Of a stretch of 31,814 nucleotides of DNA, positions 15,419 through 23,035 are shown in pieces (the stretch's first letter is position 1; every line of letters starts with the position of its first letter). The stretch spans positions 1 through 31,814 of the forward strand of contig DATCVR010000360.1 of assembly GCA_036566745.1 (NCBI GenBank), given 5' to 3'. The translations under genes and the position numbers were made by a program. The stretch is from DATCVR01 sp036566745 (GTDB taxonomy: Bacteria; Actinomycetota; Actinomycetes; Jiangellales; Jiangellaceae). The notes beneath the pieces are model-generated. The model did not search any database. It was not told the DNA's origin and worked only from the letters and a program-made list of their open reading frames with translations.

Positions 15419-16285
15419 GTGACGTCGCTTCGCCTGGGCCCGCGACGCTTCGCCCCCGGCGATCTCGCGGTGATGGCCATCGTCAACCGCACGCCGGACT
15501 CCTTCTTCGACCGGGGCGCCACCTTCGCCTTCGACGCCGCACGCCGGCGGGTCGACCACGTGATCTCCGAGGGCGCCGAGATCGTCGACATCGGCGGCGT
15601 CAAGGCCGGACACGGCCCCCACGTCAGCGAGGCCGAGGAGATCGACCGGACGGCCGGGCTGGTCGAGGCGGTCCGCGCCGACCACCCCCACACCGTCATC
15701 AGCGTCGACACCTACCGGGCCCGGGTCGCCGAGGCACTGTGCGAGGCCGGAGCCCACCTGGTCAACGACACTTGGGCCGGCGCCGACGCCGGCCTCGCCG
15801 AGGTGGCCGCCCGGCACGACGCCGGCCTCGTCTGCAGCCACACCGGCGGGCAGGCGCCTCGGACCGACCCCCACCGGGTCAACTACGCGGACGTCGTGGG
15901 CGACGTCGTCGCGCACACGACAGCCCTCGCCGAGCGGGCGGTCTCCGTGGGTGTGCGGCGCGACGCGATCCTGGTCGATCCCACCCACGACTTCGGCAAG
16001 AACACCTACCACTCCCTCGAGCTGACCCGGCGGCTGGACGAGCTCGTGGCCACCGGCTGGCCCGTGCTGGTGAGCCTGTCGCGTAAGGACTTCGTCGGGG
16101 AGACCCTCGACCTCCCGGTCGGCGAGCGACTGTCCGGGACCCTCGCGGCCACGGCCGTCTCCGCCTGGCACGGCGCACGCGTCTTCCGAGCTCACGACGT
16201 TGCGGCCACCCGTCACGTCCTCGACATGGTGGGGTCGATCAAGGGCCATCGCCCGCCCGCGGCCCCGAAGCGCGGCCTGGTCTGA
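15419..16285 (+). CDS. folP2: Dihydropteroate synthase-like protein FolP2
   Basis: A 288-residue TIM-barrel protein of the DHPS family. The first strand reads VMAIVNRTPDSFFDRGATF, the FolP2-type variant of the FolP signature, followed by GAEIVDIGGVKAG, ISVDTYRARVAEAL, HLVNDTWAG and LSRKDFVGETL. The pterin-binding Asp/Asn positions and the SRK motif are kept. Classic DHPS joins p-aminobenzoate to dihydropterin pyrophosphate, but mycobacterial FolP2 has been reported not to supply that activity, so the reaction here should be treated as open. GTG 15419 is chosen for the strong AGGAGGAGGA just upstream. In mycobacteria gpgS lies between folP2 and the DivIVA gene; here it is absent and the two are divergent. 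Confidence 0.88.
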   Translation: MTSLRLGPRRFAPGDLAVMAIVNRTPDSFFDRGATFAFDAARRRVDHVISEGAEIVDIGGVKAGHGPHVSEAEEIDRTAGLVEAVRADHPHTVISVDTYRARVAEALCEAGAHLVNDTWAGADAGLAEVAARHDAGLVCSHTGGQAPRTDPHRVNYADVVGDVVAHTTALAERAVSVGVRRDAILVDPTHDFGKNTYHSLELTRRLDELVATGWPVLVSLSRKDFVGETLDLPVGERLSGTLAATAVSAWHGARVFRAHDVAATRHVLDMVGSIKGHRPPAAPKRGLV

Positions 16286-16501
16286 CGCCGCCCTCACGAG
16301 CGCGCCCCGGACCCTCAGGAGCCTGAGCTAAGGCGCTGGCCACTGTCCTGGCCCCTCCTTAGGTACCCACGCAGCCCCGGCACCCCGTATCTAAGGCCAC
16401 CCACTCGCCCAAGATGCGGTGGCTTCCCGATGTGACGACCACCCCCTCAGGACGAATCTCGTAGATGTCAGCGCAGAGCGTCCAACGAAGAGGTCACGAT
16501 C
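16286..16501. other. Non-coding stretch with nested hairpins
   Basis: No ORF of note. CTCAGG/CCTGAG (16314-16327) makes a small hairpin after folP2. A longer stem pairs CTAAGG (16328-16333) and GGCC (16338-16341) with GGCC (16350-16353) and CCTTAG (16357-16362). A second CTAAGGCC occurs at 16391-16398 and could compete for the same CCTTAG. The region may hold the folP2 terminator and a structured 5' leader of the next small ORF. Confidence 0.4.
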
Positions 16502-16744
16502 ATGTCCAGCGAATACATCCACCAGCTCCTCCACAACGACCGCGCCAACCGGCTGCAGGCCGCCGCGGCCGCCGACCGCCAGGTCCGCCAGGCCGGTCGG
16601 GGCCGGTTCCTGTCGAGGTCGTCGAAGAGCGCCGCGGTAGCGCCTGAACGATCCGTGCGGGTGCCGCGCCCCCGGCCCAGTCCGGAGTCCACCAGCGAGA
16701 CGGCCTCACGCACCGTGGACGAACCCAGCCGGCGGGCGGCGTAG
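16502..16744 (+). CDS. Hypothetical small protein, 80 aa
   Basis: Begins MSSEYIHQLLHNDRANRLQA followed by AAAADRQVRQAGRGRFL. The first 35 residues form an amphipathic helix of a type I have seen in other short actinobacterial proteins (a hydrophobic IHQLL then ADR-x-x-RLQ-x-AAA-x-DR). The rest is basic and Ser/Pro-rich, probably disordered. No function can be proposed. A weak GAAGAGG lies 9 nt before the ATG. It precedes the giant LuxR regulator on the same strand. Confidence 0.55.
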   Translation: MSSEYIHQLLHNDRANRLQAAAAADRQVRQAGRGRFLSRSSKSAAVAPERSVRVPRPRPSPESTSETASRTVDEPSRRAA

Positions 16745-16773
16745 CGCGAGTGCGCGCCAGGCCGTCCGGTCGG

Positions 16774-16859
16774 CGAGTTCGTCCACCCGATGAGTTCCGC
16801 CGCCCGGGGATTTCCGTCCGTCAGCCGAGTTCGTCCGCGAGATGAGTTCGTCCACCGCG
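16774..16859 (+). promoter_or_regulatory. Phased GAGTTC repeats upstream of the second LuxR regulator
   Basis: A 24-bp unit, CGAGTTCGTCC-n4-GATGAGTTC, occurs at 16774-16797 and again at 16826-16849 (21 of 24 identical). GAGTTC therefore appears at 16775, 16792, 16827 and 16844, with spacings of 17, 35 and 17 bp. A third GAGTTCGTCC overlaps at 16844-16853. The block lies 37-120 bp before the chosen regulator start and looks like a multi-site operator. Confidence 0.5.
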
Positions 16860-16895
16860 AAAACCCATCGGCCCCTGTCGGTTCCGGGTGGCACG

Positions 16896-19832
16896 ATGGG
16901 GGCCGTGGTCCTGCCCCTTTCCGGCGTCGTCGCCGGTCCCGCACTGGTCGGCCGTCGTGCCGAGCTGGACGTGTTGCGGTCGTCGCTCCAGGCGGCCTCC
17001 GACGGCCAGCCGGTCACGGTGGTCGTGGGGGGCGAGGCCGGGGTGGGCAAGACCCGCCTGGTCGCCGAGTTCGCGGCGGAGGCGGCCGAGTCCGGCGCTC
17101 GGGTCGTGGTCGGCCAGTGCGTCGAGCTCGGCGGCGAGGGCCTGCCCTACGCACCCATCGTCGGTGCGCTGCGCGACATCGTCGCCCAGATCGGCGCCGA
17201 CGCCGTCCTCGAGCTCGCCGGCCCCGGCGGCGAGGCGCTGCTGAGGTTGCTGCCCGAGCTGGGCCCGCCCGCCGCCGGGCCCGAACACGACGACGGCCGC
17301 GGCCGGTTGTTCGAGGTGGTCACGGTGCTCCTCGAGCGGGTGGCGGCCGATCGTCCATTGTTGCTGGTCATCGAGGATCTTCACTGGTCCGACGGCTCCA
17401 CGCGCGACCTCCTGCGCTTCGCCGTCCGCGGCCTGCGGACCGCACCCATCGTCGTCGTCGCCACCTATCGCAGCGACGAGATCAACCGCGCCCACCCGCT
17501 CCGGCCGTTCCTGGCCGAGCTCGACCGCATCCGCTCGGTGCACCGGCTCGACGTCCCCCGGCTCTCCGAGCCCGAGGTGGGCGAGCAGCTGGCCGGCATC
17601 ATCGGCTCCGCGCCGTCCCCGCGGCTCACCACGCGCATCTTCGAACGCAGCGAAGGGTTGCCGTTCTTCGTCGAGGAGCTCGCCGGTGCCGAGGCCGACG
17701 ACGCCACCGCGCCGTTCCCCGACTCCCTGCGCGACCTCCTGCTGGTCCGCACCGAACAGCTCTCCGAGCCCACCCAGGACGTCCTGCGGGTGATGGCCGT
17801 GGGCGGCAATCGCGTCGACCACGCCCTGCTCGAGCTGGTCGCCGACCTCGACGCCCCCGCGCTCGACACCGCCATGCGCGAAGCGGTGTCGGCCAATGTC
17901 GTCCGGGTCGATGACGAGGCCTACGTGTTCCGCCATGCGCTGTTGCGCGAGGCGCTCCACGACGACCTCCTGCCCGGCGCCCATGCTCGCGTCCACGGCC
18001 GCTACGCCGACACCCTCGAACATCATCCCGAGCTGGTCACCGACGGTTCGGTGGCGGCCAAGACGGCCCCGCACTGGCACGGCGCCCACGAGCTCGAACG
18101 CGCCTTCCGGGCCCGGCTCCAGGCTGCTGACGACGCCTCCAGCCGCTACGCGTTCTCCGAGACCCAGAAGATGCTCGAGGGGGCGCTCGAGCTGTGGCAC
18201 CGCATGCCCGACCCGATCGCGATGTCCGGTGGCGACCGCGCCGACCTCCTGCTGCGGACCGCCCAGGCCGCGGCCGACGCCGGCGAGCCCGAGCGGGCGC
18301 TCAGCCTGGTCGAGGCCGCCCTGGCCGAGCCCGTGGTGACCACCGACCCGCTGCGGCTCAGTGACGCCTTCGTCCGCCAGGCCCGGCTGCTCAGCGACCT
18401 CGGCCGCCCCGAGACCATGAGCGTGCTGTACCACGCGCTCGAGCTCACCCCGGCCGAGCCGATGTCGGTGCCACGCGCCCGGCTGCTGGTCATGCTGGCC
18501 GCCCGCCACCTGATGGAGGGCCGGTACGTCGAGTCCGACCGCGCCGCGGTCGAGGCCGCCGCCGCCACGTCGTCGTTGGGCCTGGTCGACGACGAGTTCC
18601 GGGCCCACCACGTCCGCGGGCCCGCGCTCATCCACCAGGGACGCATCGCCGAGGGCTTCACCGAGCTCGATCAGGCCCGGCAGCTCGCCGGCGACGACGC
18701 CCGGCTCCTGGTCGGCTACCACATCAACGGCTCGGACTCCCTCCACCTGCTGGGGCGTTACTCCGAGTCGGCCGAGCTCGCCCGGGCCGGCATCAAGCGT
18801 GCTCGCGAGATCGGGCTGGGACGCAGCTTGGGTGCGATGCTGGCCGGCAACGCCGCCGAACCGCTGCTCGCGCTCGGCGACTGGACCGAGGCCGAGCAGC
18901 TGATCACCCGCGCCCTCGATCTCGCCCCGCCCGCCCGCCACCTCTGGCAGCTGCTCTGCCTGCGGGCGTGGCTCAGGCTCTGGCAAGGCGATCTCGACGA
19001 CGCCGCACGTTCACTCGAGGAGGTCAAGGAGCGCACCGCCCGCCGTCACCCCGGCCCGCAGTACGTCGTGCCCATCGCCCGCATCAGCGCCGAGCTCGCC
19101 CTCGCCGACTCCGACGCCGCCACGGCGTGGCGGGCCGTCCACGACATCCTCCAGGAGGGCCGGGCCGGCATCCCGGGCTACGACTTCCCGCTCCTGGCTG
19201 TGGGTGCCCGCGCGCTCGGCGCCCTGGCCCGGGCCGGCGTCGAGGTGCCACCCGAACACGTCGCTCTCCTCCGCGAGGTCTCGGACTCGCTCGGCGACTG
19301 GGGCGACGCCGCCTTGTGGCGGTCCGTCGTCGAGGCCGAGCTCGTCGACGGCCCCGACGAATGGCTCCAGGTCATCGCCGCCGTCGAGGCTGCCGAGGGC
19401 CCGGCCCACCTGCGTCCGTACGCGTCGTTCCGGCGCGCCCAGCTCCTGGCGGCGGACGGCGAGCGCGACGGCGCGGCCACGGCACTGCTCGCAGCCGCCG
19501 AGGGCGCCGACGCTCTCGGCGCCGGGCTGCTTCGTGGCTGGATCGACGATCTGGCCAGGCGCGCCCGCATCACCCTCGACGGGTCAGCCCAGGGCGCGGC
19601 GGCTGCCGATCCGGGTCATGGCCTGACCACCCGTGAGCTCGAGGTGCTCCGGCTGATCGCCGCCGGGCGGACCAACCGCCAGATCGGCGAGGAGCTGTTC
19701 ATCAGCGCCAAGACCGCCAGCGTCCACGTGTCCAACATCCTGACCAAGCTCGGCGTGTCCGGTCGCGGCGAGGCCGCGGCCGTCGCGCACCAGAGCGGCC
19801 TGGTCGGCGACGAATCCCGACGCCCCGCCTGA
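16896..19832 (+). CDS. LuxR-family regulator with AAA-16 ATPase and TPR-like region
   Basis: A 978-residue large one-component regulator. It begins with LVGRRAELDVLRSSLQ and a P-loop (GGEAGVGKT, about 45-53). Walker B is VIEDLHWSDGSTRDL and sensor-like VVVATYRSDEINRAHPLRPF follows, typical of AAA_16 ATPases in LuxR regulators. A long helical TPR-like array (about 400-900) precedes the C-terminal LuxR helix-turn-helix (GLTTRELEVLRLIAAGRTNR, EELFISAKTASVHVSNILTK). Targets and ligand are unknown. An in-frame ATG at 16842 would add 18 residues, but those codons coincide with a direct-repeat array, so 16896 is preferred. It is convergent with an APC permease gene that could be regulated by it; this is inference only. 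Confidence 0.9.
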   Translation: MGAVVLPLSGVVAGPALVGRRAELDVLRSSLQAASDGQPVTVVVGGEAGVGKTRLVAEFAAEAAESGARVVVGQCVELGGEGLPYAPIVGALRDIVAQIGADAVLELAGPGGEALLRLLPELGPPAAGPEHDDGRGRLFEVVTVLLERVAADRPLLLVIEDLHWSDGSTRDLLRFAVRGLRTAPIVVVATYRSDEINRAHPLRPFLAELDRIRSVHRLDVPRLSEPEVGEQLAGIIGSAPSPRLTTRIFERSEGLPFFVEELAGAEADDATAPFPDSLRDLLLVRTEQLSEPTQDVLRVMAVGGNRVDHALLELVADLDAPALDTAMREAVSANVVRVDDEAYVFRHALLREALHDDLLPGAHARVHGRYADTLEHHPELVTDGSVAAKTAPHWHGAHELERAFRARLQAADDASSRYAFSETQKMLEGALELWHRMPDPIAMSGGDRADLLLRTAQAAADAGEPERALSLVEAALAEPVVTTDPLRLSDAFVRQARLLSDLGRPETMSVLYHALELTPAEPMSVPRARLLVMLAARHLMEGRYVESDRAAVEAAAATSSLGLVDDEFRAHHVRGPALIHQGRIAEGFTELDQARQLAGDDARLLVGYHINGSDSLHLLGRYSESAELARAGIKRAREIGLGRSLGAMLAGNAAEPLLALGDWTEAEQLITRALDLAPPARHLWQLLCLRAWLRLWQGDLDDAARSLEEVKERTARRHPGPQYVVPIARISAELALADSDAATAWRAVHDILQEGRAGIPGYDFPLLAVGARALGALARAGVEVPPEHVALLREVSDSLGDWGDAALWRSVVEAELVDGPDEWLQVIAAVEAAEGPAHLRPYASFRRAQLLAADGERDGAATALLAAAEGADALGAGLLRGWIDDLARRARITLDGSAQGAAAADPGHGLTTRELEVLRLIAAGRTNRQIGEELFISAKTASVHVSNILTKLGVSGRGEAAAVAHQSGLVGDESRRPA

Positions 19833-19840
19833 GCGCGCAG

Positions 19841-19872
19841 CGGCCGGGCCCGCGTCGGCGCGAGCCCGGCCG
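19841..19872. terminator. Bidirectional hairpin between LuxR regulator and permease
   Basis: CGGCCGGGC (19841-19849) pairs perfectly with GCCCGGCCG (19864-19872) across a 14-nt loop, in the 49 bp between two convergent stop codons. Confidence 0.65.
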
Positions 19873-19881
19873 TCGCCCGCG

Positions 19882-21315
19882 TCAGTTGACCGGGCCGCCC
19901 ACGCCGAGGTGGTCGGGGTCGTCCAGCTCACCCGGCGGACGGTTCATGCGGCGGTTGACCACCCAGGTGACCAGCCACAACACCACGCCGATGCCGAGCA
20001 GCACACCGGCGATGCGGTACTCCTGCGGGTCGCGGTCGATGAGGGGCGAGGCCAGGTAGGCGCACACGATCGCGCCGATCACCGGCAGGATCGTCGGCGT
20101 GCGGAAGTGGCGATGTCCGACGTCGTCGCGGCGCAGCACCAGCACGGCGATGTTGACCACGGTGAAGACGGCCAGCAGCAGCAGCGCGGTGGTCCGGCCC
20201 AGGGCGGGCACCTCGCCCACGAAGCTGATGAGGCCGAAGGCCAGCAACGTGGTGAAGATGATCGCGATCCACGGCGTGCGGCGGGTGCGGTGGACCCGCC
20301 CGAGCGGCCCGGGCAACACCCGCTCGCGACTCATCCCGTACACGAGCCGGCTGGCCATGAGCATGTTGATGAGCGCGGAGTTCGCCACGGCGAACATCGT
20401 GATGAAGGCGAAGATGCTGATCGGGAAGCCGGGCGCCCCGGCCTCGACCACCTGGAGCAACGGCGTGTCGCCCTCGCCGAGCTGGTCGACCGGCACGAGG
20501 GCCACCGCGGAGACGGACACCAGGATGTAGATCAGCCCGGTGATGACCAGGCCGGTGAGCATGACCTTGGGGAAGATGCGCGACGGTTCTTTGCACTCCT
20601 CGGCCATGTTGACCGAGTCCTCGAACCCGACCATCGCGAAGAAGGCAACCGCCGTGGCCGCCGACACCGCCCCGAAGATCCCTTGACCGGGGGCGGCCTC
20701 GAACTCGGTGACGCGGGAGAGGTCGCCTTCTCCGCCGCCCACGGCCCACAGCCCGATCATGATGATGATCAGCAGGCCGGAGAGCTCGACACAGGTGAGC
20801 AGGACATTGGCCTTGACGCTCTCGCCGACGCCCCGGAAGTTCACCAGGGCCACCAGCGTGATGAAGCCCAGGGCCACCAGCGTGACCCCGATGCCCTCGC
20901 CCAGCGAGAGGTCGAAGGCCTCGGCGAGGTTCGAGGCGAACGCCCGCGACGCCGTGGACGCGGACGTGATGCCCGAGGCCATGACCGTGAACGCCACCAT
21001 GAACGTCACGAAGTGGATGCCGAAGGCCTTGTGGGTGTACAGCGCGGCACCGGCGGCCTGCGGATACTTCGTCACCAGCTCGAGGTAGCTGAACGCGGTG
21101 AGGATGGCGACGATGAACGCGGCCAGGAACGGCAGCCAGGCCGCGCCGCCCACCTCGGCGGCCACCTGTCCGGTCAGCGCGTAGACACCAGTGCCGAGGA
21201 TGTCGCCGACGACGAACAGCAGGAGCAGCCCCGGGCCCATGACCCGTTTGAGGCTCGGCTCGCCGGCGTGCGTGTCGACTGCGGTGCCGGCCGTGCCGGA
21301 CGGGTTGTCGGCCAT
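19882..21315 (-). CDS. APC family amino acid permease
   Basis: A 477-residue permease with about 12-13 membrane helices. The first helix begins VMGPGLLLLFVVGDILGTGV, where GDILGTGVYAL is the substrate-binding unwound loop of APC transporters. FFAMVGFEDSVNMAEECKEP and ANSALINMLMASRLVYGMSR are also classic. It probably imports amino acids or amines; the specific substrate is not evident. The ATG at 21315 is chosen because GGAGG lies 6 nt upstream and the protein N terminus (MADNPSGTAG) is normal for the family. The more upstream in-frame ATGs lie in a 14-bp palindrome and terminator region. Confidence 0.93.
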   Translation of the reverse strand: MADNPSGTAGTAVDTHAGEPSLKRVMGPGLLLLFVVGDILGTGVYALTGQVAAEVGGAAWLPFLAAFIVAILTAFSYLELVTKYPQAAGAALYTHKAFGIHFVTFMVAFTVMASGITSASTASRAFASNLAEAFDLSLGEGIGVTLVALGFITLVALVNFRGVGESVKANVLLTCVELSGLLIIIMIGLWAVGGGEGDLSRVTEFEAAPGQGIFGAVSAATAVAFFAMVGFEDSVNMAEECKEPSRIFPKVMLTGLVITGLIYILVSVSAVALVPVDQLGEGDTPLLQVVEAGAPGFPISIFAFITMFAVANSALINMLMASRLVYGMSRERVLPGPLGRVHRTRRTPWIAIIFTTLLAFGLISFVGEVPALGRTTALLLLAVFTVVNIAVLVLRRDDVGHRHFRTPTILPVIGAIVCAYLASPLIDRDPQEYRIAGVLLGIGVVLWLVTWVVNRRMNRPPGELDDPDHLGVGGPVN

Positions 21316-21350
21316 GGGGCGCCTCCATCGTTCGGGTCCCCCAGGGTCTA

Positions 21351-21364
21351 CCGGTCCGGACCGG
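21351..21364. promoter_or_regulatory. 14-bp palindrome upstream of the APC permease gene
   Basis: CCGGTCCGGACCGG is perfectly self-complementary and starts 36 bp before the permease ATG. It is where a repressor or promoter-proximal operator could sit. GC-rich palindromes can arise by chance in this DNA. Confidence 0.35.
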
Positions 21365-21465
21365 CCCGACGCAAGGGTTCTGAGGTGATCTTCCTCAGGT
21401 CGATGCGAATCGGTGTGACTCGCAGTGGCGGCGGCCGTGACCAGATCCGGCCGAGGCCACGCAGA

Positions 21466-21500
21466 GCCGGACCTGTGCCACTCCTGGGCACAGGTCCGGC
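21466..21500 (-). terminator. Terminator of the secreted-protein gene
   Basis: GCCGGACCTGTGCC (21466-21479) and GGCACAGGTCCGGC (21487-21500) form a perfect 14-bp stem with a 7-nt loop. It starts 10 bp past the stop of the minus-strand gene and is the strongest hairpin in the window. Confidence 0.8.
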
Positions 21501-21509
21501 GATCGAGCC

Positions 21510-21926
21510 TCAGAACGTTCCAGGAATCGACCTGGTGAGGCCATGGGTGAGGTCGGTGACGACGACATTGCTGAACACGACCGTCATCGGCGGGCTGCAG
21601 CTCGGCTGGAAGGTGGCTGTCAGCGTGAGGGAGAAGTTCGCCTTGCCGTTCTGGACCGGGAACTGGCCTTCGGCGGCGAAGCTCTCCTTGTTGCCGGCGC
21701 TCGGGTGATTCCCGCCCGGGTTGACGCACTGGGCATCGGCGGTGACCCGAATGGAGACCTGGTCTTCGTCTCCGAGGCCGGCGATCTTGCCCGACACGGT
21801 CAGCGAGTCGCCCGTCCGCACGACGGTGATGTCGCCGACGAAGTGTGGGCTGCCTGCTACGGCTTGTGGAACCACGAGCACCGCCGCGAAGAGCGCGGCG
21901 AGGAAAGCGATGATGAAGCGACGCAT
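21510..21926 (-). CDS. Predicted secreted protein of unknown function, 138 aa
   Basis: Starts with a Sec signal peptide: MRRFIIAFLAALFAAVLVVP then QAVAGS, with probable cleavage after AVA near residue 24. The mature part is beta-rich: FVGDITVVRTGDSLTVSGKI, GLGDEDQVSIRVTADAQCVN, FSLTLTATFQPSCSPPMTVV. It holds two Cys that could form a disulfide, and looks like a small immunoglobulin- or CBM-like beta-sandwich. I recognise related hypothetical secreted proteins but no function. A purine stretch, GGAAAGAAG, lies about 8 nt before the ATG. A strong terminator follows. Confidence 0.82.
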   Translation of the reverse strand: MRRFIIAFLAALFAAVLVVPQAVAGSPHFVGDITVVRTGDSLTVSGKIAGLGDEDQVSIRVTADAQCVNPGGNHPSAGNKESFAAEGQFPVQNGKANFSLTLTATFQPSCSPPMTVVFSNVVVTDLTHGLTRSIPGTF

Positions 21927-22213
21927 GATGAGACTTCTTTCCAGGGAACGGAAAGATCGGAGGGATGCCTGACGCGGATCTCGGCCCGCGGAGGCGTCTT
22001 GCGCGTGCTGCTGTGGCACCCCCGCGGAGGCGGCGCGCGTGCGGCTGCCGAATTATCCATGCCCCCCACGCCCTGGACGAACGGGTCAGCCGTCACCGTC
22101 CAGGGCAATCCCCTCGACCGGGGATCGTAAGCGCGCTCACGAGCCCTGGCAAGGGCGATCACGACCTCGATCCGAGGCGCCTCAGCGCACCGGCCGCAAG
22201 CGACAGCCCCGAG
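21927..22213. other. 287-bp intergenic region with an inverted repeat
   Basis: No convincing gene. GCCCTGGACG (22070-22079) and CGTCCAGGGC (22097-22106) are perfect 10-bp arms around 17 bp. They lie 108 bp past the LOG gene stop and may be its terminator, or a regulatory hairpin for the secreted-protein gene, whose start is 21926. Confidence 0.4.
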
Positions 22214-23023
22214 TCATTCGTTACCCGCGCCGGACTCGGCTGTTCGCGCCACCGCCGCGCGCTCGCGGGCGCGGCGGCTCTCGTCTGCCTGGGCGAACAC
22301 GGAAAGCGCCAGGTCGATGTCGTCGGTGACGGTGATCAGGTCGAGATCGGCCGGCGCGATCTTCTTCTCCGCTGCGAGTGTGCCGCGGAGCCAATCGACC
22401 AGACCGCCCCAGTACGCGCTTCCGACCAGCACAATCGGGAACGCCGTCACCTTGCCGGTCTGGACCAGCGTGAGCGCCTCGAACAGCTCGTCGAGTGTGC
22501 CGAAACCGCCCGGGAAGACCACGAATCCCTCGGCGTACTTGACGAACATCGTCTTTCGCGCGAAGAAATACCGGAAGTTGACCCCGAGGTCGACATACGC
22601 GTTGAGACCTTGTTCAAAAGGCAGCTCGATGCCCAGCCCGACCGAGACCCCGCCGGCCTCGCTGGCGCCTTTGTTGGCGGCTTCCATGATTCCCGGGCCG
22701 CCACCGGTGATCACGGCATAACCGGCTCGCACCAGCGCGGCACCGAGACGTTCGGCCAGGCCGTACTGCGGGTCGTCGGACGGGGTACGGGCGGAGCCGA
22801 ACACGCTGATCGCGGGCCCCAACTCGGCCAGCGCCCCGAAGCCCTCGACGAACTCGGACTGGATGCGCATCACCCGCCAGGGGTCGGTGTGGACCCAGTC
22901 GGACGGCCCGCCTGTGTCGAGGAGTCGCTGATCGGTGGTGGCCGACTCCACCTGCGAGCGACGCAGGGTCACCGGGCCGCGCTGCTTCTCGCTGGGGCGG
23001 TCGTGCTTCTCGGATCGTGTCAC
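22214..23023 (-). CDS. LOG family protein (TIGR00730-type, cytokinin riboside 5'-monophosphate phosphoribohydrolase-like)
   Basis: A 269-residue Rossmann-like protein. ISVFGSARTP, ITGGGPGIMEAANKGASEAG and the family motif FPGGFGTLDELFE (PGGxGTxxE) are all present. Members hydrolyse nucleoside 5'-monophosphates to a free base and ribose-5-phosphate; some make cytokinins, and bacterial roles are often nucleotide clearance. The first ~35 residues are polar and probably disordered. The GTG start at 23023 follows a TAGCCT box by 6 nt, suggesting a leaderless transcript from within the end of dapE. In M. tuberculosis a LOG gene (Rv1205) also lies near dapE and folP2. Confidence 0.92.
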   Translation of the reverse strand: MTRSEKHDRPSEKQRGPVTLRRSQVESATTDQRLLDTGGPSDWVHTDPWRVMRIQSEFVEGFGALAELGPAISVFGSARTPSDDPQYGLAERLGAALVRAGYAVITGGGPGIMEAANKGASEAGGVSVGLGIELPFEQGLNAYVDLGVNFRYFFARKTMFVKYAEGFVVFPGGFGTLDELFEALTLVQTGKVTAFPIVLVGSAYWGGLVDWLRGTLAAEKKIAPADLDLITVTDDIDLALSVFAQADESRRARERAAVARTAESGAGNE

Positions 23024-23029
23024 TCCGCC

Positions 23030-23035
23030 AGGCTA
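23030..23035 (-). promoter_or_regulatory. -10 box of a predicted leaderless LOG transcript, overlapping the dapE stop
   Basis: TAGCCT on the minus strand, 6 nt before GTG 23023. Its first three bases are the TAG stop codon of dapE, so one triplet would serve both uses. Confidence 0.45.

Noticed and set aside
16821..18986. 721-residue minus-strand frame opposite the second LuxR regulator
   Set aside because: Low-complexity composition and no recognisable motif; the plus strand has Walker motifs and a LuxR domain.
19909..21708. 599-residue plus-strand frame opposite the APC permease
   Set aside because: Composition is typical of antisense DNA in GC-rich genomes (many His, Arg, Gln, Gly), and the minus strand encodes a clear APC permease.
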